A stretch of DNA of 60,982 bases from Olavius algarvensis Delta 4 endosymbiont. GTDB lineage: Bacteria > Desulfobacterota > Desulfobacteria > Desulfobacterales > CAJINA01. Where the stretch lies: assembly GCA_905176665.1 (NCBI GenBank), contig CAJINA010000108.1, positions 1-60,982 on the forward strand, in the 5' to 3' direction. The translations under genes and the position numbers were made by a program. This document shows, one piece after another, positions 46,959 through 54,951 of this stretch (within the stretch, counting starts at the first letter, position 1; each line of letters starts with the position of its first letter). A model generated the notes under the pieces. It saw only the letters and a program-made list of their open reading frames with translations, was not told the origin of the DNA and did not search any database.

Positions 46959-47515
46959 TGTCGTTGCCATCGCGGTTGCCCTGGCCATGGATGCCTTTGC
47001 GGTGGCCATTGCCACTGGTGTCTGCCTGAAGGAGGTAAATCACCGGCAGGTGTTTCGGCTTTCCTGGCACTTCGGGCTGTTCCAGGCCCTGATGCCGATC
47101 ATCGGCTGGAGTGCGGGCGCCGTTGTACATACCTATATGGCCGCCTTTGGCCACTGGATCGCGTTTGGGCTGCTCTCCTTGATCGGCATCAACATGATCA
47201 GGGAGGCTTTCAAACCCGAAGACTGCGACATCGTGCCAGGACCCCACCCGGGGGTGGCGTTTGGTGATGCTTTCCGTGGCCACCAGCATAGATGCCCTGG
47301 CCGTCGGCTTCAGCGTTTCCATGCTGAATGTCTCTATCTGGCTGCCGGCCTTTAGTATCGGCGTGGTGGCCGGCCTGTTCACGATCGTCGGACTGCAGAT
47401 CGGCAAACGCATCGGGGCACTGACACCGTTGGGCTTTTATGCGGAGATGCTGGGCGGGGTTGTGTTGCTTGGCATCGGCGTCAACGTACTCTATCAGCAT
47501 GGTGTTTTTTCATAA
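46933..47515 (+). pseudogene. mntP: Manganese efflux pump MntP, frameshifted
   Basis: The first frame from ATG 46933 gives [20 protein letters not shown] and helices up to about 47235 (KPEDCDIVP). The second frame takes over with [20 protein letters not shown] and the last three helices, ending YQHGVFS with stop at 47513-47515. Together they make one MntP (six helices, the two conserved Asp motifs AMDAFAV and SIDALAV). A single-base indel near 47237-47245 accounts for the break. MntP exports Mn2+. A riboswitch (yybP-ykoY) controls it in some bacteria, but there is no space for one here because the start overlaps the methyltransferase gene. Confidence 0.9.
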
Positions 47516-47928
47516 ACACCAAAGCACAATCCAGTGTGTTGAAATCCTACCTAATTTATTATCATATTTTATATTGATGTTTACAATTTACACATTGCTT
47601 ATCTGGAATTAAGCTATTGACCAGATACCGTAAAATACCAAATCTATTCCATGGTTGAGATCAACCAGAGCCGGCCAACGACTATTGGCCATAGTGCTCC
47701 GTGCAGATAATCTAAGTATATCTGGATTCTCCTGTCCATTCGATAGCCAAAGTATATTGGTCGTTCCCCATTTACTAAGATTTCAACCCATCCCATTTTG
47801 CATTTTCCCATTTTTGCATTAGTTTAGTGTGTTAACTCCAAAATTGCAGCAGCTAGCATGACTGATATATTGGGAATTCTTACAGCTGACAATCCCGTTA
47901 GCTTTTACAAGACAAAGAGTAAAAACCA
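47516..47928. other. 413-bp AT-rich gap before the SnoaL-like gene
   Basis: Markedly richer in A+T than the flanks. No gene, RNA or clear repeat was recognised. It probably marks the left edge of an acquired islet and should hold the promoter for the SnoaL-like gene. Confidence 0.5.
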
Positions 47929-48699
47929 ATGACACAGGAAAAAAAAGATCAGATTCGCAAACTACTAAAAGGTATTGAAACAGGTGACCCGGAATCCGTA
48001 TCCGTGGTCAATGGAGATAAGTATGTTCAGCACAATCCTCTGACTCGGGAGGGGAGTGAAGGGCTGGCGGAACTATTTAAACGGCTATCGCAAACCTCTC
48101 CCCGCGTTAAGATTGTGCGTATTTTCGAGGATGGTGATTATGTGTTTGCTCACACCGATTACAACTTCAATGTATTGGAAATCGGCTTTGAAGTCTTCCG
48201 CTTCGAGGATGGACTGGCCGTTGAACACTGGGACAACCTCCAACATAAACGCAATGTGCCCAACCCTTCCGGCCATACCATGATTGATGGGCCAACCGAG
48301 GTTTCCGATCTTGACAAAACTGAAGTGAATCGTGAGTTCGTCAGTTCTTTTGTTGATGAAGTTCTTATCAATGGTCTATTTGATAAATTGGATCATTACA
48401 TTGATGCAGAGGGCTACACGGAACATAATCCGTACATGGCTGACGGTTTACCAGCGCTGCACTCAGCGCTATCCAAAACTGACTCTAATGGGAAACGCAT
48501 AATTAATTACAACAGAATTCATCGCCTTTTAGCTGAAGGAAATTTCCTGCTTAGTGTTAGCGAAGGCCTGTGTAATGGAGCCCCCAGCTCCTTTTATGAC
48601 CTCTTCCGTATAGCTGAAGGTAAGATTGTTGAGCACTGGGACACTACCGAGGCAATCCCACCGCGCAGTGAGTGGAAGAACGATAACGGTAAGTTCTGA
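47929..48699 (+). CDS. Protein with two tandem SnoaL/NTF2-like domains
   Basis: 256 residues made of two homologous halves (about 5-115 and 133-250). Each has a Tyr-x-x-His-Asn-Pro element (YVQHNPLTREG; YTEHNPYMADG), an LxxGLxxLF-like helix, a hydrophobic strand (RIFEDGDYVFAHTDY; RLLAEGNFLLSVSEG) and a final FRxxxGxxVEHWD (FEVFRFEDGLAVEHWDNLQ; YDLFRIAEGKIVEHWDTTE), the SnoaL-like polyketide-cyclase pattern. Such proteins range from small-molecule isomerases to binding proteins; no specific reaction can be assigned. The base composition is AT-rich compared with neighbours, and the next gene is a decayed EthD protein, suggesting an acquired pair. Confidence 0.82.
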   Translation: MTQEKKDQIRKLLKGIETGDPESVSVVNGDKYVQHNPLTREGSEGLAELFKRLSQTSPRVKIVRIFEDGDYVFAHTDYNFNVLEIGFEVFRFEDGLAVEHWDNLQHKRNVPNPSGHTMIDGPTEVSDLDKTEVNREFVSSFVDEVLINGLFDKLDHYIDAEGYTEHNPYMADGLPALHSALSKTDSNGKRIINYNRIHRLLAEGNFLLSVSEGLCNGAPSSFYDLFRIAEGKIVEHWDTTEAIPPRSEWKNDNGKF

Positions 48700-48763
48700 A
48701 ACCCGGGCACAAAACAGTAATATAGTGCGCCATGATAATTTAAACCAACAAAGAAGAATCAGA

Positions 48764-49124
48764 ATGATAAAATTAGCAATGTGCCTGCACCGCCACCCAA
48801 AAATGACGCGTGAATAATTCCAGGACTATAGGATGAACCAGCATGGTCCTTTCTCTATGAAAATGCTGGTGTCATGCGAGGGAAAAAATTGTGCGATCTC
48901 ATACTTTAGGTACCCTTTTGAATGCAGGGCTGAGAACTTCCAGAAGTATGCTGCCTGAATTTGATGGCGTGGCAGGGGTATGGTTTGAGTCGGAAGAATA
49001 TCCGATGGAGGCAATGAATTCACCAGAAATGAAAAAATTAGGTGAGGCGTTCGTGGAGGATGAAGCAACTTTTATCGATCATTCTAAGTCCTCGGCATTC
49101 ATCGTTAGAGAACATTCGTTTTAG
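48764..49124 (+). pseudogene. Decayed EthD-domain protein
   Basis: ATG 48764 begins MIKLAMCLHRHPKMTRE, an EthD-type N-terminus, stopped by TAA at 48815-48817 where Glu is expected. The frame continues FQDYRMNQHGPF, again EthD-like. Two frame changes (near 48855 and 48885) then lead to RSHTLGTLLNAGLRTSRS and FDGVAGVWFESEEY and a normal C-terminus ending VREHSF at 49124. EthD-family proteins are small dimeric alpha-beta barrels found beside degradation genes. The multiple lesions argue for true decay here. Confidence 0.78.
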
Positions 49125-49264
49125 GTAACTGCTAAGTTGGTTCAAAAGACGTCCAAACGGGCTACGGTGACCTTTACGTTACAGACGCCGCTTATAAATC
49201 AAGACTTCGTACACCAGTCTATCACGGCACACTCCGACCATTCATCCTCAGTTACATAGTAGCG

Positions 49265-49298
49265 CAAAAAGGCGTGGATTACCTGAGATAGTCCACGC
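49265..49298 (-). terminator. Intrinsic terminator of the minus-strand methyltransferase gene
   Basis: On the minus strand GCGTGGA (49292-49298) pairs with TCCACGC (49272-49278), loop 13 nt, followed by CTTTTTG (A run 49266-49270 on +). It lies 10 bp after the stop at 49308. Confidence 0.8.
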
Positions 49299-49307
49299 CT
49301 GCGTATT

Positions 49308-50024
49308 TCAAATCTTGCTTTTGACAAAGTAAAGTACAAGACTTTTGCCGAGCAGGGGATTCAGGATGTGCTCGAGCCAGCGCGTTTGGCGCGGCTTTGC
49401 CATGATATCCCAGGTGAGAAATCGCTTGTAGAGATTGACGCAGCGATTGTCTGCGCGGGTGGGTCCCACCAGGCATTTGAGCCACCAGTAGGGGGCGTGC
49501 AGGCTGTGGGCGAAGTGGGTGGACCAGTGGCGCACGCCATATTTTTCAAGCCGGGTTACCAGGGGCGTTTTTTGGTAGATCCTGACATGGCCCTGGTTGG
49601 CGTTGAAGTAGTCATTGGAGAGCAGCCAGCAGATTTTCTCCGGGAAAAAGCGAGGGACGCTCACGACCAGCTGGTGTCCCGGTTTGAGGACCCGGATAAT
49701 CTCTGCCATGGCCTTGCCGTCTGTGGGAATGTGCTCCAGGACTTCTGCGCAAATGACCAGGTCAAAGGCGGCGGTTTTAAAGGGCAGGCTGCAGATGTCA
49801 GCCGTGGACAGTGCCCAGCGGCCACCGCCATGAACCCCCAGGTGGTCATGAAAGCGCAGCCTTTCACGGGCCTCAATGACGTCCTGGTAACTGTAATCCG
49901 CGCCTACCGCAAATGCCTGGTCTAATCCGTATGCAGCCGCTGTGTGCCGCCCGCTGCCACAGCCGATGTCGAGAATCTTGAAACCGGGCCGAATATCAAG
50001 ACGCTTAAAATCGACCGTGATCAC
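49308..50024 (-). CDS. Class I SAM-dependent methyltransferase
   Basis: GTG 50024 is chosen because GGGAGG lies 7 nt upstream and the reading upstream of it overlaps the glycosyltransferase in a low-complexity alternate frame. The 238-residue product has motif I ILDIGCGSGRHT, motif II region FAVGADYSYQDV, motif post-I LSTADICSLPF, and FDLVICAEVLEHIP, the Methyltransf_11 pattern, with a C-terminal extension (about 150-238) ending LVLYFVKSKI. It overlaps the 3' end of the glycosyltransferase gene by 20 bp, so both probably act on the same glycan or glycolipid. The acceptor is unknown. Confidence 0.87.
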   Translation of the reverse strand: MITVDFKRLDIRPGFKILDIGCGSGRHTAAAYGLDQAFAVGADYSYQDVIEARERLRFHDHLGVHGGGRWALSTADICSLPFKTAAFDLVICAEVLEHIPTDGKAMAEIIRVLKPGHQLVVSVPRFFPEKICWLLSNDYFNANQGHVRIYQKTPLVTRLEKYGVRHWSTHFAHSLHAPYWWLKCLVGPTRADNRCVNLYKRFLTWDIMAKPRQTRWLEHILNPLLGKSLVLYFVKSKI

Positions 50025-51288
50025 GGATGACCTCCCGGTAGGCCGCCACGGTTTTTTCGGCGGCCCGCTTCCAGGTGAACTGCGCCTGCACCCGCTTGAA
50101 ACCAGCCTCGCCGAATTCCCTGGCTTTCTCGGGATGATCGAGCAGTTCAACGATTGCGCCGGCCAGAGCGTTGTGGTCGGCCGGCGGGACCAGGATGCCC
50201 GCATCACCTACCACTTCGGGCAGGGCTCCGCCCGTGGTGCTGATTACCGGGACGCCGCAGGCCATGGCCTCGCCGACGGGCAGGCCGAAACCTTCGTACA
50301 CAGAGGGCACCACGGCTAGCGATGCCCGGGCGTATTGACGGACAAACTCGTCGTCGCTGATCCTGCCGGTAAACGTGATCCGGTCCTGGATGCCCAGCTT
50401 GCGGATAAGCTTGACCACCCCGCCGTTTTTTTTGGGGGTGCCGATGACAATCAGGCGCAGTTCGCGTTCTTTGGCAATGTCAGCCACCGCCTGGAGCAGG
50501 TAGTACAATCCCTTCAGGGGCATGTCGGCACTGTTGGTGACGATTACCCGGTTTTTCTCGCGGGTGATCTCGGGAATCGGGTAGAACAGGTCTGTGTTGA
50601 TTCCGTTGGGAACAATCGCAAACCGACTTTCGGGAATACTGAAATCGCCGCAGATATCCTCCTTGGCGCAATCGGAAACAGTAATGATTTTCGGAATGCG
50701 CCGGGCCACCCTTTTTTGCATGCCGATAAAAGAATACCAGCGCCAGTGTTTGATCTTTTTCCAGGTCGCCCGCACGGAATCAACGGCGATCTTGCGGTCT
50801 ACCGTGATGGGATGGTGTATCGTGGCCAAGGTGGGAATCCGTTTGCTGATCAGCCAGAGCCCATAGGAGAGGCTCTGGTTGTCGTGCACCACATCGTAGC
50901 GGCCCAGGTTTTTCTTTAAGAGGTCCAGGGCTCGCAGACCGAAGGTGAACGGTTCCGGAAATCCGCCGGTGATCACCCCTATCCATTCCAACAAATTGAT
51001 CGGGTCGGCCAACTCCTGCAGGGAAGGGATCCGAAACAGAGCGTCGGGATTGTAGAGGTCCAGGCAGGGCAGGTGATGGACGGGGATATCGGCGTCCAGT
51101 TGCGGGTCCGGGGGGCCGGAAACGACTTCAACCCGATGCCCCAAATCTTTCAAAGCCCGGCTGAGGTTTTTAAGGTATACGCCCTGGCCGCCGCAGTGGG
51201 GATTGCTCCGGTAACTTAACAGGCAAATGCGCAAAGGGCGTGATTCTACATTGTGCATCGCGGGCATGCTGGGATTTTCTACTGACAT
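50005..51288 (-). CDS. GT4-family glycosyltransferase
   Basis: ATG 51288 (MSVENPSMPAMH), with GGAAG upstream. The 427-residue GT-B enzyme has an N-terminal acceptor domain (CLLSYRSNPHCGGQGVYLKN, IPVHHLPCLDLYNPD, HHPITVDR) and a C-terminal nucleotide-sugar domain with RISDDEFVRQYARASLAVVP followed by EGFGLPVGEAMACGVPVIST, the E-x7-E motif. No signal peptide; probably cytoplasmic, at the inner membrane face. It is the first gene of a two-gene unit with the methyltransferase. The sugar donor is not deducible. Confidence 0.9.
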   Translation of the reverse strand: MSVENPSMPAMHNVESRPLRICLLSYRSNPHCGGQGVYLKNLSRALKDLGHRVEVVSGPPDPQLDADIPVHHLPCLDLYNPDALFRIPSLQELADPINLLEWIGVITGGFPEPFTFGLRALDLLKKNLGRYDVVHDNQSLSYGLWLISKRIPTLATIHHPITVDRKIAVDSVRATWKKIKHWRWYSFIGMQKRVARRIPKIITVSDCAKEDICGDFSIPESRFAIVPNGINTDLFYPIPEITREKNRVIVTNSADMPLKGLYYLLQAVADIAKERELRLIVIGTPKKNGGVVKLIRKLGIQDRITFTGRISDDEFVRQYARASLAVVPSVYEGFGLPVGEAMACGVPVISTTGGALPEVVGDAGILVPPADHNALAGAIVELLDHPEKAREFGEAGFKRVQAQFTWKRAAEKTVAAYREVIRDHGRF

Positions 51289-51432
51289 ATCAACTTCCAA
51301 TAAACTGGTGGGCCATCCTTACCTTTTGTAGTATAGTGGCGTCAATAGAATTTTGGTTCTTTTACGGAACGGAATTTTGTGTGAATCCAAATACATTGCG
51401 GCAATCGGCCTGCCGCCCGGGGAGTGATCCAA

Positions 51433-52359
51433 TTGTTAGCTGATAACAGCCAGCCAGAGAGCGTGACGCTGACGGAAGTCGGGCTCCGGGATGGTATCCA
51501 GATCGAGAACCGCCGCATCCCGACCGGGATGAAGCTGGAGTTGATAGAAGCGCTGGTAGCGGCCGGCCTGAAAAGTTTACAGATAACGGCTTTCGTACAC
51601 CCGGACAAGGTACCTCAAATGGCCGACGCCGAGGAGTTGCTGAGCCGGATTCACCTGCATGCGGGCGTCGAGTTTACCGGGTTGGTCCTGAACCAGAACG
51701 GGGTGACCCGGGCCCAGGCAGCCGGTTTGCAGAATGTCGAAATCTCCGTTTCGGCCAGCGATACCCACAGTCGCAAAAATGCCGGACTTTCCCTGGAGCA
51801 GGCCCGGAACCTGTCCGTTGAAATGGTGATGCGTGCCAAAGAAGCCGGTCTGCATGTCAAGGCCGGCATTCAGTGCGCATTTGGCTGTGTTTACGAAGGG
51901 CCGGTACCCGCCAGCCGCATTAGGGATATGGCGGCTGCCTATGTCCAGGCCGGGGCCGATGCGTTGGCCCTGGCCGACACAACCGGGATGGCTACACCGG
52001 TATCGGTTGCCGACCTGCTGGCCACGATCGGACCGGTTGCCGGAAATCTGCCCCTGTCTCTGCATCTGCATGACACCCGCGGCCTTGGTCTGGTTAATCT
52101 GATGAAGGCCCTGGAATTCGGTGTCACCCGGTTCGATACCTCCTTCGGCGGCATGGGCGGCTGTCCATTTGTTCCGGGAGCGGCCGGCAACATTGCAACG
52201 GAAGACACGGTTCACCTGCTGTCGTCCCTGGGTATCGAGACCGGCATCGACATCGAGAAGGTAGCCGCCATCTCGCGGACAATGGGAGACTTTTTCGGAA
52301 AGCCCTTGCCAGGCAAACTGTATAACCTTAGGGTTAATAGGCCGAAGGCTGAAGACTGA
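51433..52359 (+). CDS. HMG-CoA lyase-like protein (HMGL/DRE-TIM family)
   Basis: The start is uncertain: TTG 51433 has GGGGAG 8 nt upstream, while GTG 51424 overlaps that site. About 308 residues forming a DRE-TIM barrel: TEVGLRDGIQIENR (catalytic Arg/Asp), LVLNQNGVTRAQAAG, SVSASDTHSRKNAG, LADTTGMATP, HLHDTRGLGLVN (metal-binding His pair) and GMGGCPFVPGAAGNIATED with the active-site Cys loop. These fit 3-hydroxy-3-methylglutaryl-CoA lyase of leucine degradation, but no leucine-pathway neighbours are present, so a related acyl-CoA lyase is possible. Confidence 0.87.
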   Translation: MLADNSQPESVTLTEVGLRDGIQIENRRIPTGMKLELIEALVAAGLKSLQITAFVHPDKVPQMADAEELLSRIHLHAGVEFTGLVLNQNGVTRAQAAGLQNVEISVSASDTHSRKNAGLSLEQARNLSVEMVMRAKEAGLHVKAGIQCAFGCVYEGPVPASRIRDMAAAYVQAGADALALADTTGMATPVSVADLLATIGPVAGNLPLSLHLHDTRGLGLVNLMKALEFGVTRFDTSFGGMGGCPFVPGAAGNIATEDTVHLLSSLGIETGIDIEKVAAISRTMGDFFGKPLPGKLYNLRVNRPKAED

Positions 52360-52554
52360 AGTTAGGTAGAAGCCCTAAGATGAAAAAGTTAAGGTTGAAA
52401 ACTGTAGGCAGCCGTCTGGATACTGAAGAGGACGGTGGTCAAGGTCCCGAGAAATACGATGTCAGGCGCCTGCCTCGGTTCTTGCCTTCGTTTAAAGCAG
52501 CCCCAACAGGCAGGACTGAGGGTTTTCCCTTCAGCCTTCAGTCTTCGGCCTTAT
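52337..52554. repeat. Inverted GGCTGAAG/GACTGAAG repeat between convergent genes
   Basis: The left arm 52337-52361 (ATAGGCCGAAGGCTGAAG then ACTGAAG) and right arm 52527-52554 (CCCTTCAGCCTTCAGTCTTC then GGCCTTAT) are inverted copies with small differences from a shared set of 8-bp units. The right arm reaches the stop codon of the minus-strand glycosyltransferase and the left arm overlaps the end of the lyase gene. It is related to the element at 40089-40177. Confidence 0.75.
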
Positions 52555-53642
52555 CACCTAAACCCCACCAACCTTTCAAACTCCCGGTCATACCGGGGGG
52601 CCATCAGGGGCCAGGCGTATTTTTCCATGGCGGCCGCCAGCGGCGGCCGGCAATCTTTGAATTCCACGTAATTGGCCAACAATAACGACAGCTTATCTTC
52701 CAAGTCTCGCTGACTCCCATACAGAAAACGATCTTGAAAGGCCGGCGGTAGAATTTCCGGGTAGGCCAGTCTGTCAGGCAGCAAGGGTAGGCAACCGTGC
52801 CGGATGGCTTCAACCATGGAAATGCCGAAATTCTCCTGGTGCGCTGTACTGATGACAACGGCCCCTTTTTGCAGCCACTGCTCGTAGGCCGTGCGGGATT
52901 TCTCAAATCCGTAGCAGACGATACGCTTCCCAAACCGCGCTTTGGCCTGGATAAACGGTTTGGGGACCTTTTGGAAATTCTCACCCAGCAGGGCCAGTTG
53001 GAATTCAAATCCCCGATTCAGAACCGCTTCCAGCGCTGCGAAAAAATCAACCGGATTCTTGTCGAATTCCCAACGATGATTCCAGATGATCAGCGGCGGG
53101 TCTTCCGGGTTGGCCAGCGCGGGTTCCCCCGGCGCAAAACGGCAGCCGGGATGCAATACAGCGGATTTCTCCCGGATGGTATCTACGACCCAGAGCGGAT
53201 GGAATTCAGGCATCATTTTCAAAAAGGCCGGCAGGGCCGTGAAAAATTCATTGAAGTGGGTGTGGGAATTGAACAAGATGCGGTCGGCTGCCAGGGCCGT
53301 GGTAATGTCGGTAAACCCGAACTGGACATCCCGGGTCTCTCCCTGGGCCAGCGGATAGGTTATCTGGTTTTTGTGGAAATATACCAGCACCGGCGGCAGA
53401 TCAGGCCCCATAAGCATTTTCAAGTCCGACAGACTCATCAAATCCGTGGTGATGATGCCATCGAAATCTATGGGCGGCGGCATGGTGCGCGCGAAGTGGA
53501 GGGCGGCGCCCCGCATACGCCATTTCCAGAACCGGGCCGGCAAAGTCACCAGGGTTATATCATGTCCGGAGTGATCGCAGAGCCCGCTGGCAAAGTCGCG
53601 GTGAGAACCACCGAAAAAAGGTTCCAGAAAAAGAAGTTTCAT
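52554..53642 (-). CDS. tRNA-queuosine alpha-mannosyltransferase family protein (QTMAN/GTDC1-like)
   Basis: ATG 53642 (MKLLFLEPFFGGSHRDFASG) is preferred over an upstream TTG. The 362-residue product matches the GTDC1/QTMAN family (DUF3524 N-terminus): EPFFGGSHRDF, ITLVTLPARFWKWRMRGAAL, VLVYFHKNQITYPL, RDVQFGFTDI and FNSHTHFNEFF, then a GT-B C-terminal half with LIIWNHRWEFDKNP, YGFEKSRTAYEQWL and STAHQENFGISMVEAI. In animals the family mannosylates queuosine in tRNA-Asp. Bacterial members may modify tRNA or another acceptor; substrate here is inferred only. No queuosine genes are nearby. Confidence 0.85.
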   Translation of the reverse strand: MKLLFLEPFFGGSHRDFASGLCDHSGHDITLVTLPARFWKWRMRGAALHFARTMPPPIDFDGIITTDLMSLSDLKMLMGPDLPPVLVYFHKNQITYPLAQGETRDVQFGFTDITTALAADRILFNSHTHFNEFFTALPAFLKMMPEFHPLWVVDTIREKSAVLHPGCRFAPGEPALANPEDPPLIIWNHRWEFDKNPVDFFAALEAVLNRGFEFQLALLGENFQKVPKPFIQAKARFGKRIVCYGFEKSRTAYEQWLQKGAVVISTAHQENFGISMVEAIRHGCLPLLPDRLAYPEILPPAFQDRFLYGSQRDLEDKLSLLLANYVEFKDCRPPLAAAMEKYAWPLMAPRYDREFERLVGFR

Positions 53643-53685
53643 ATTGGGGCTATCTGGTGAAAATTGAAAACCGCATTCAAATTGC

Positions 53686-53726
53686 AAAAAAAAGGCATCC
53701 TGCTAGCAGGTAGCAGCGATGCCTTT
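53686..53726 (-). terminator. Intrinsic terminator of the cold-shock gene
   Basis: On the minus strand AAAGGCATC (53718-53726) pairs with GATGCCTTT (53691-53699), loop 18 nt with its own small palindrome, ending in eight T (53686-53693 as A on +). It is about 190 bp after the csp stop; no other minus-strand gene lies between. Confidence 0.75.
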
Positions 53727-53914
53727 AATCATACCATGGATGTACTTCAAGTGGCTGCGCATTTTTGCAACGCGGCTTCACCGCCCGTTGGCACTTTTGG
53801 GCGCACCACTTCACAAAGTCAACTGCCGTGCGTACCTGCTGCACATAGACCCCGTGAAGCTGAATCCGGCTGCAATCCTGCGACAAATTATAAGTGAACG
53901 CTTAAATCGTCAGA

Positions 53915-54115
53915 TTACGCTTTGACAACGTTTGCAGCTGCCGGGCCGCGATCACCCTCTTCAATTTCGAAGGTGACCCGATCGCCTTCTGCCAGCGTTT
54001 TAAAGCCTGACATAGTGATTGCGGAAAAGTGTACGAAAACGTCGCCACCTTCCTCATTCTCGATAAACCCGTACCCCTTCTTGTCACTGAACCATTTTAC
54101 GATACCGTTAGCCAA
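53915..54115 (-). CDS. Cold-shock domain protein (CspA family)
   Basis: 66 residues, complete single cold-shock fold: [20 protein letters not shown] with RNP1 (KGYGFI) and VFVHFSAI with RNP2, ending [10 protein letters not shown]. An RNA/ssDNA chaperone. The ~240 bp upstream (54116-54358) is AT-rich and could contain a long 5' leader, typical for csp genes, but no cold box was identified with certainty. Confidence 0.96.
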   Translation of the reverse strand: MANGIVKWFSDKKGYGFIENEEGGDVFVHFSAITMSGFKTLAEGDRVTFEIEEGDRGPAAANVVKA

Positions 54116-54358
54116 AACACCATCTCCTTTATGCTATATATAACGGCCCAAACCAGCCTGAATTGCAGTGCTCCCACTGCACCTTAAACACATAATGTTA
54201 GTGTTCATTGTGACTTAATGTCATTCAGTAAATCAATACATATTAAAAACTGTGGAAAGGTCAAGAAAAAAATAACAATTATCCCCTATAAGCAGAATTT
54301 TTTTCACAATATCGACTATATAGTGCTTTTTTAGAGGCTAATAGGTGGCTTACGGCGT

Positions 54359-54658
54359 CTAAATTGTAGGTGCGAAGGTGTCCAGTACGTTTCCAGAGGC
54401 ATTCAGCAGGTATACCAAGAATCCGTTTTCACCGGCGGCTCGCTCGACATCTCCGTACAGTAGGGCCTGAACTTCGCAGCGGGTGCCTTTTTCCACTTCC
54501 AACTGAATCAATCCCTGGAGGGCGTGATCTTTTTCTTTGAATATCGGTATGTAGGAGATGTCCGCAACCGTATCGTGCTGTCCCAGGACCTGTTCACCAG
54601 TACCGGGGTTGGTGATGACGGTATAAACCCAAGTGTCTGCATCTATTTTTTCAGGCAT
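54359..54658 (-). CDS. Small protein of unknown function
   Basis: ATG 54658 with AAAGGA upstream gives 99 residues (MPEKIDADTWVYTVITNPGT); upstream in-frame codons are Arg-rich and unlikely. The protein is acidic, beta-rich, without signal peptide or membrane helix. Visible segments: DTVADISYIPIFKEKDHALQ, GTRCEVQALLYGDVERAAGE and GFLVYLLNASGNVLDTFAPT. I do not recognise the family. It is flanked by csp and by a divergent HD-GYP regulator, so it may be an independent transcription unit. Confidence 0.7.
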   Translation of the reverse strand: MPEKIDADTWVYTVITNPGTGEQVLGQHDTVADISYIPIFKEKDHALQGLIQLEVEKGTRCEVQALLYGDVERAAGENGFLVYLLNASGNVLDTFAPTI

Positions 54659-54951
54659 ATAATAACGTCCTTTGCTACGGGGTTTGCCTATATCCGATTC
54701 GGCGCCGCAGGCTGATGCGGACCGGCGCTTTCGGGTCGTTACCAACGGTGATGGGCGAAACCTCAGTTTTAGGTAAAAGCTGGTAATATATAAAAAAAGG
54801 ACTCTGGCCTGTCAATGATATTCACCCCGGTACGAATTCAGCTAAAGAAATCCGAAGTCAGGACGATGAATATAAAGAAGGCCTGCACCCAATATGGCAG
54901 GTGCCCGCAATCCACGTTCACATATACACTGATGATGGGGTACTCTTTTCG

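Noticed and set aside
46960..47020. yybP-ykoY-type Mn riboswitch for mntP.
   Set aside because: The mntP start overlaps the methyltransferase gene, leaving no leader, and no matching core was seen.
50025..50207. Longer N-terminus for the minus-strand methyltransferase.
   Set aside because: It would overlap the glycosyltransferase gene by ~200 bp in a Ser/Pro/Arg-rich frame; GTG 50024 has a good ribosome site and begins right before the methyltransferase fold.
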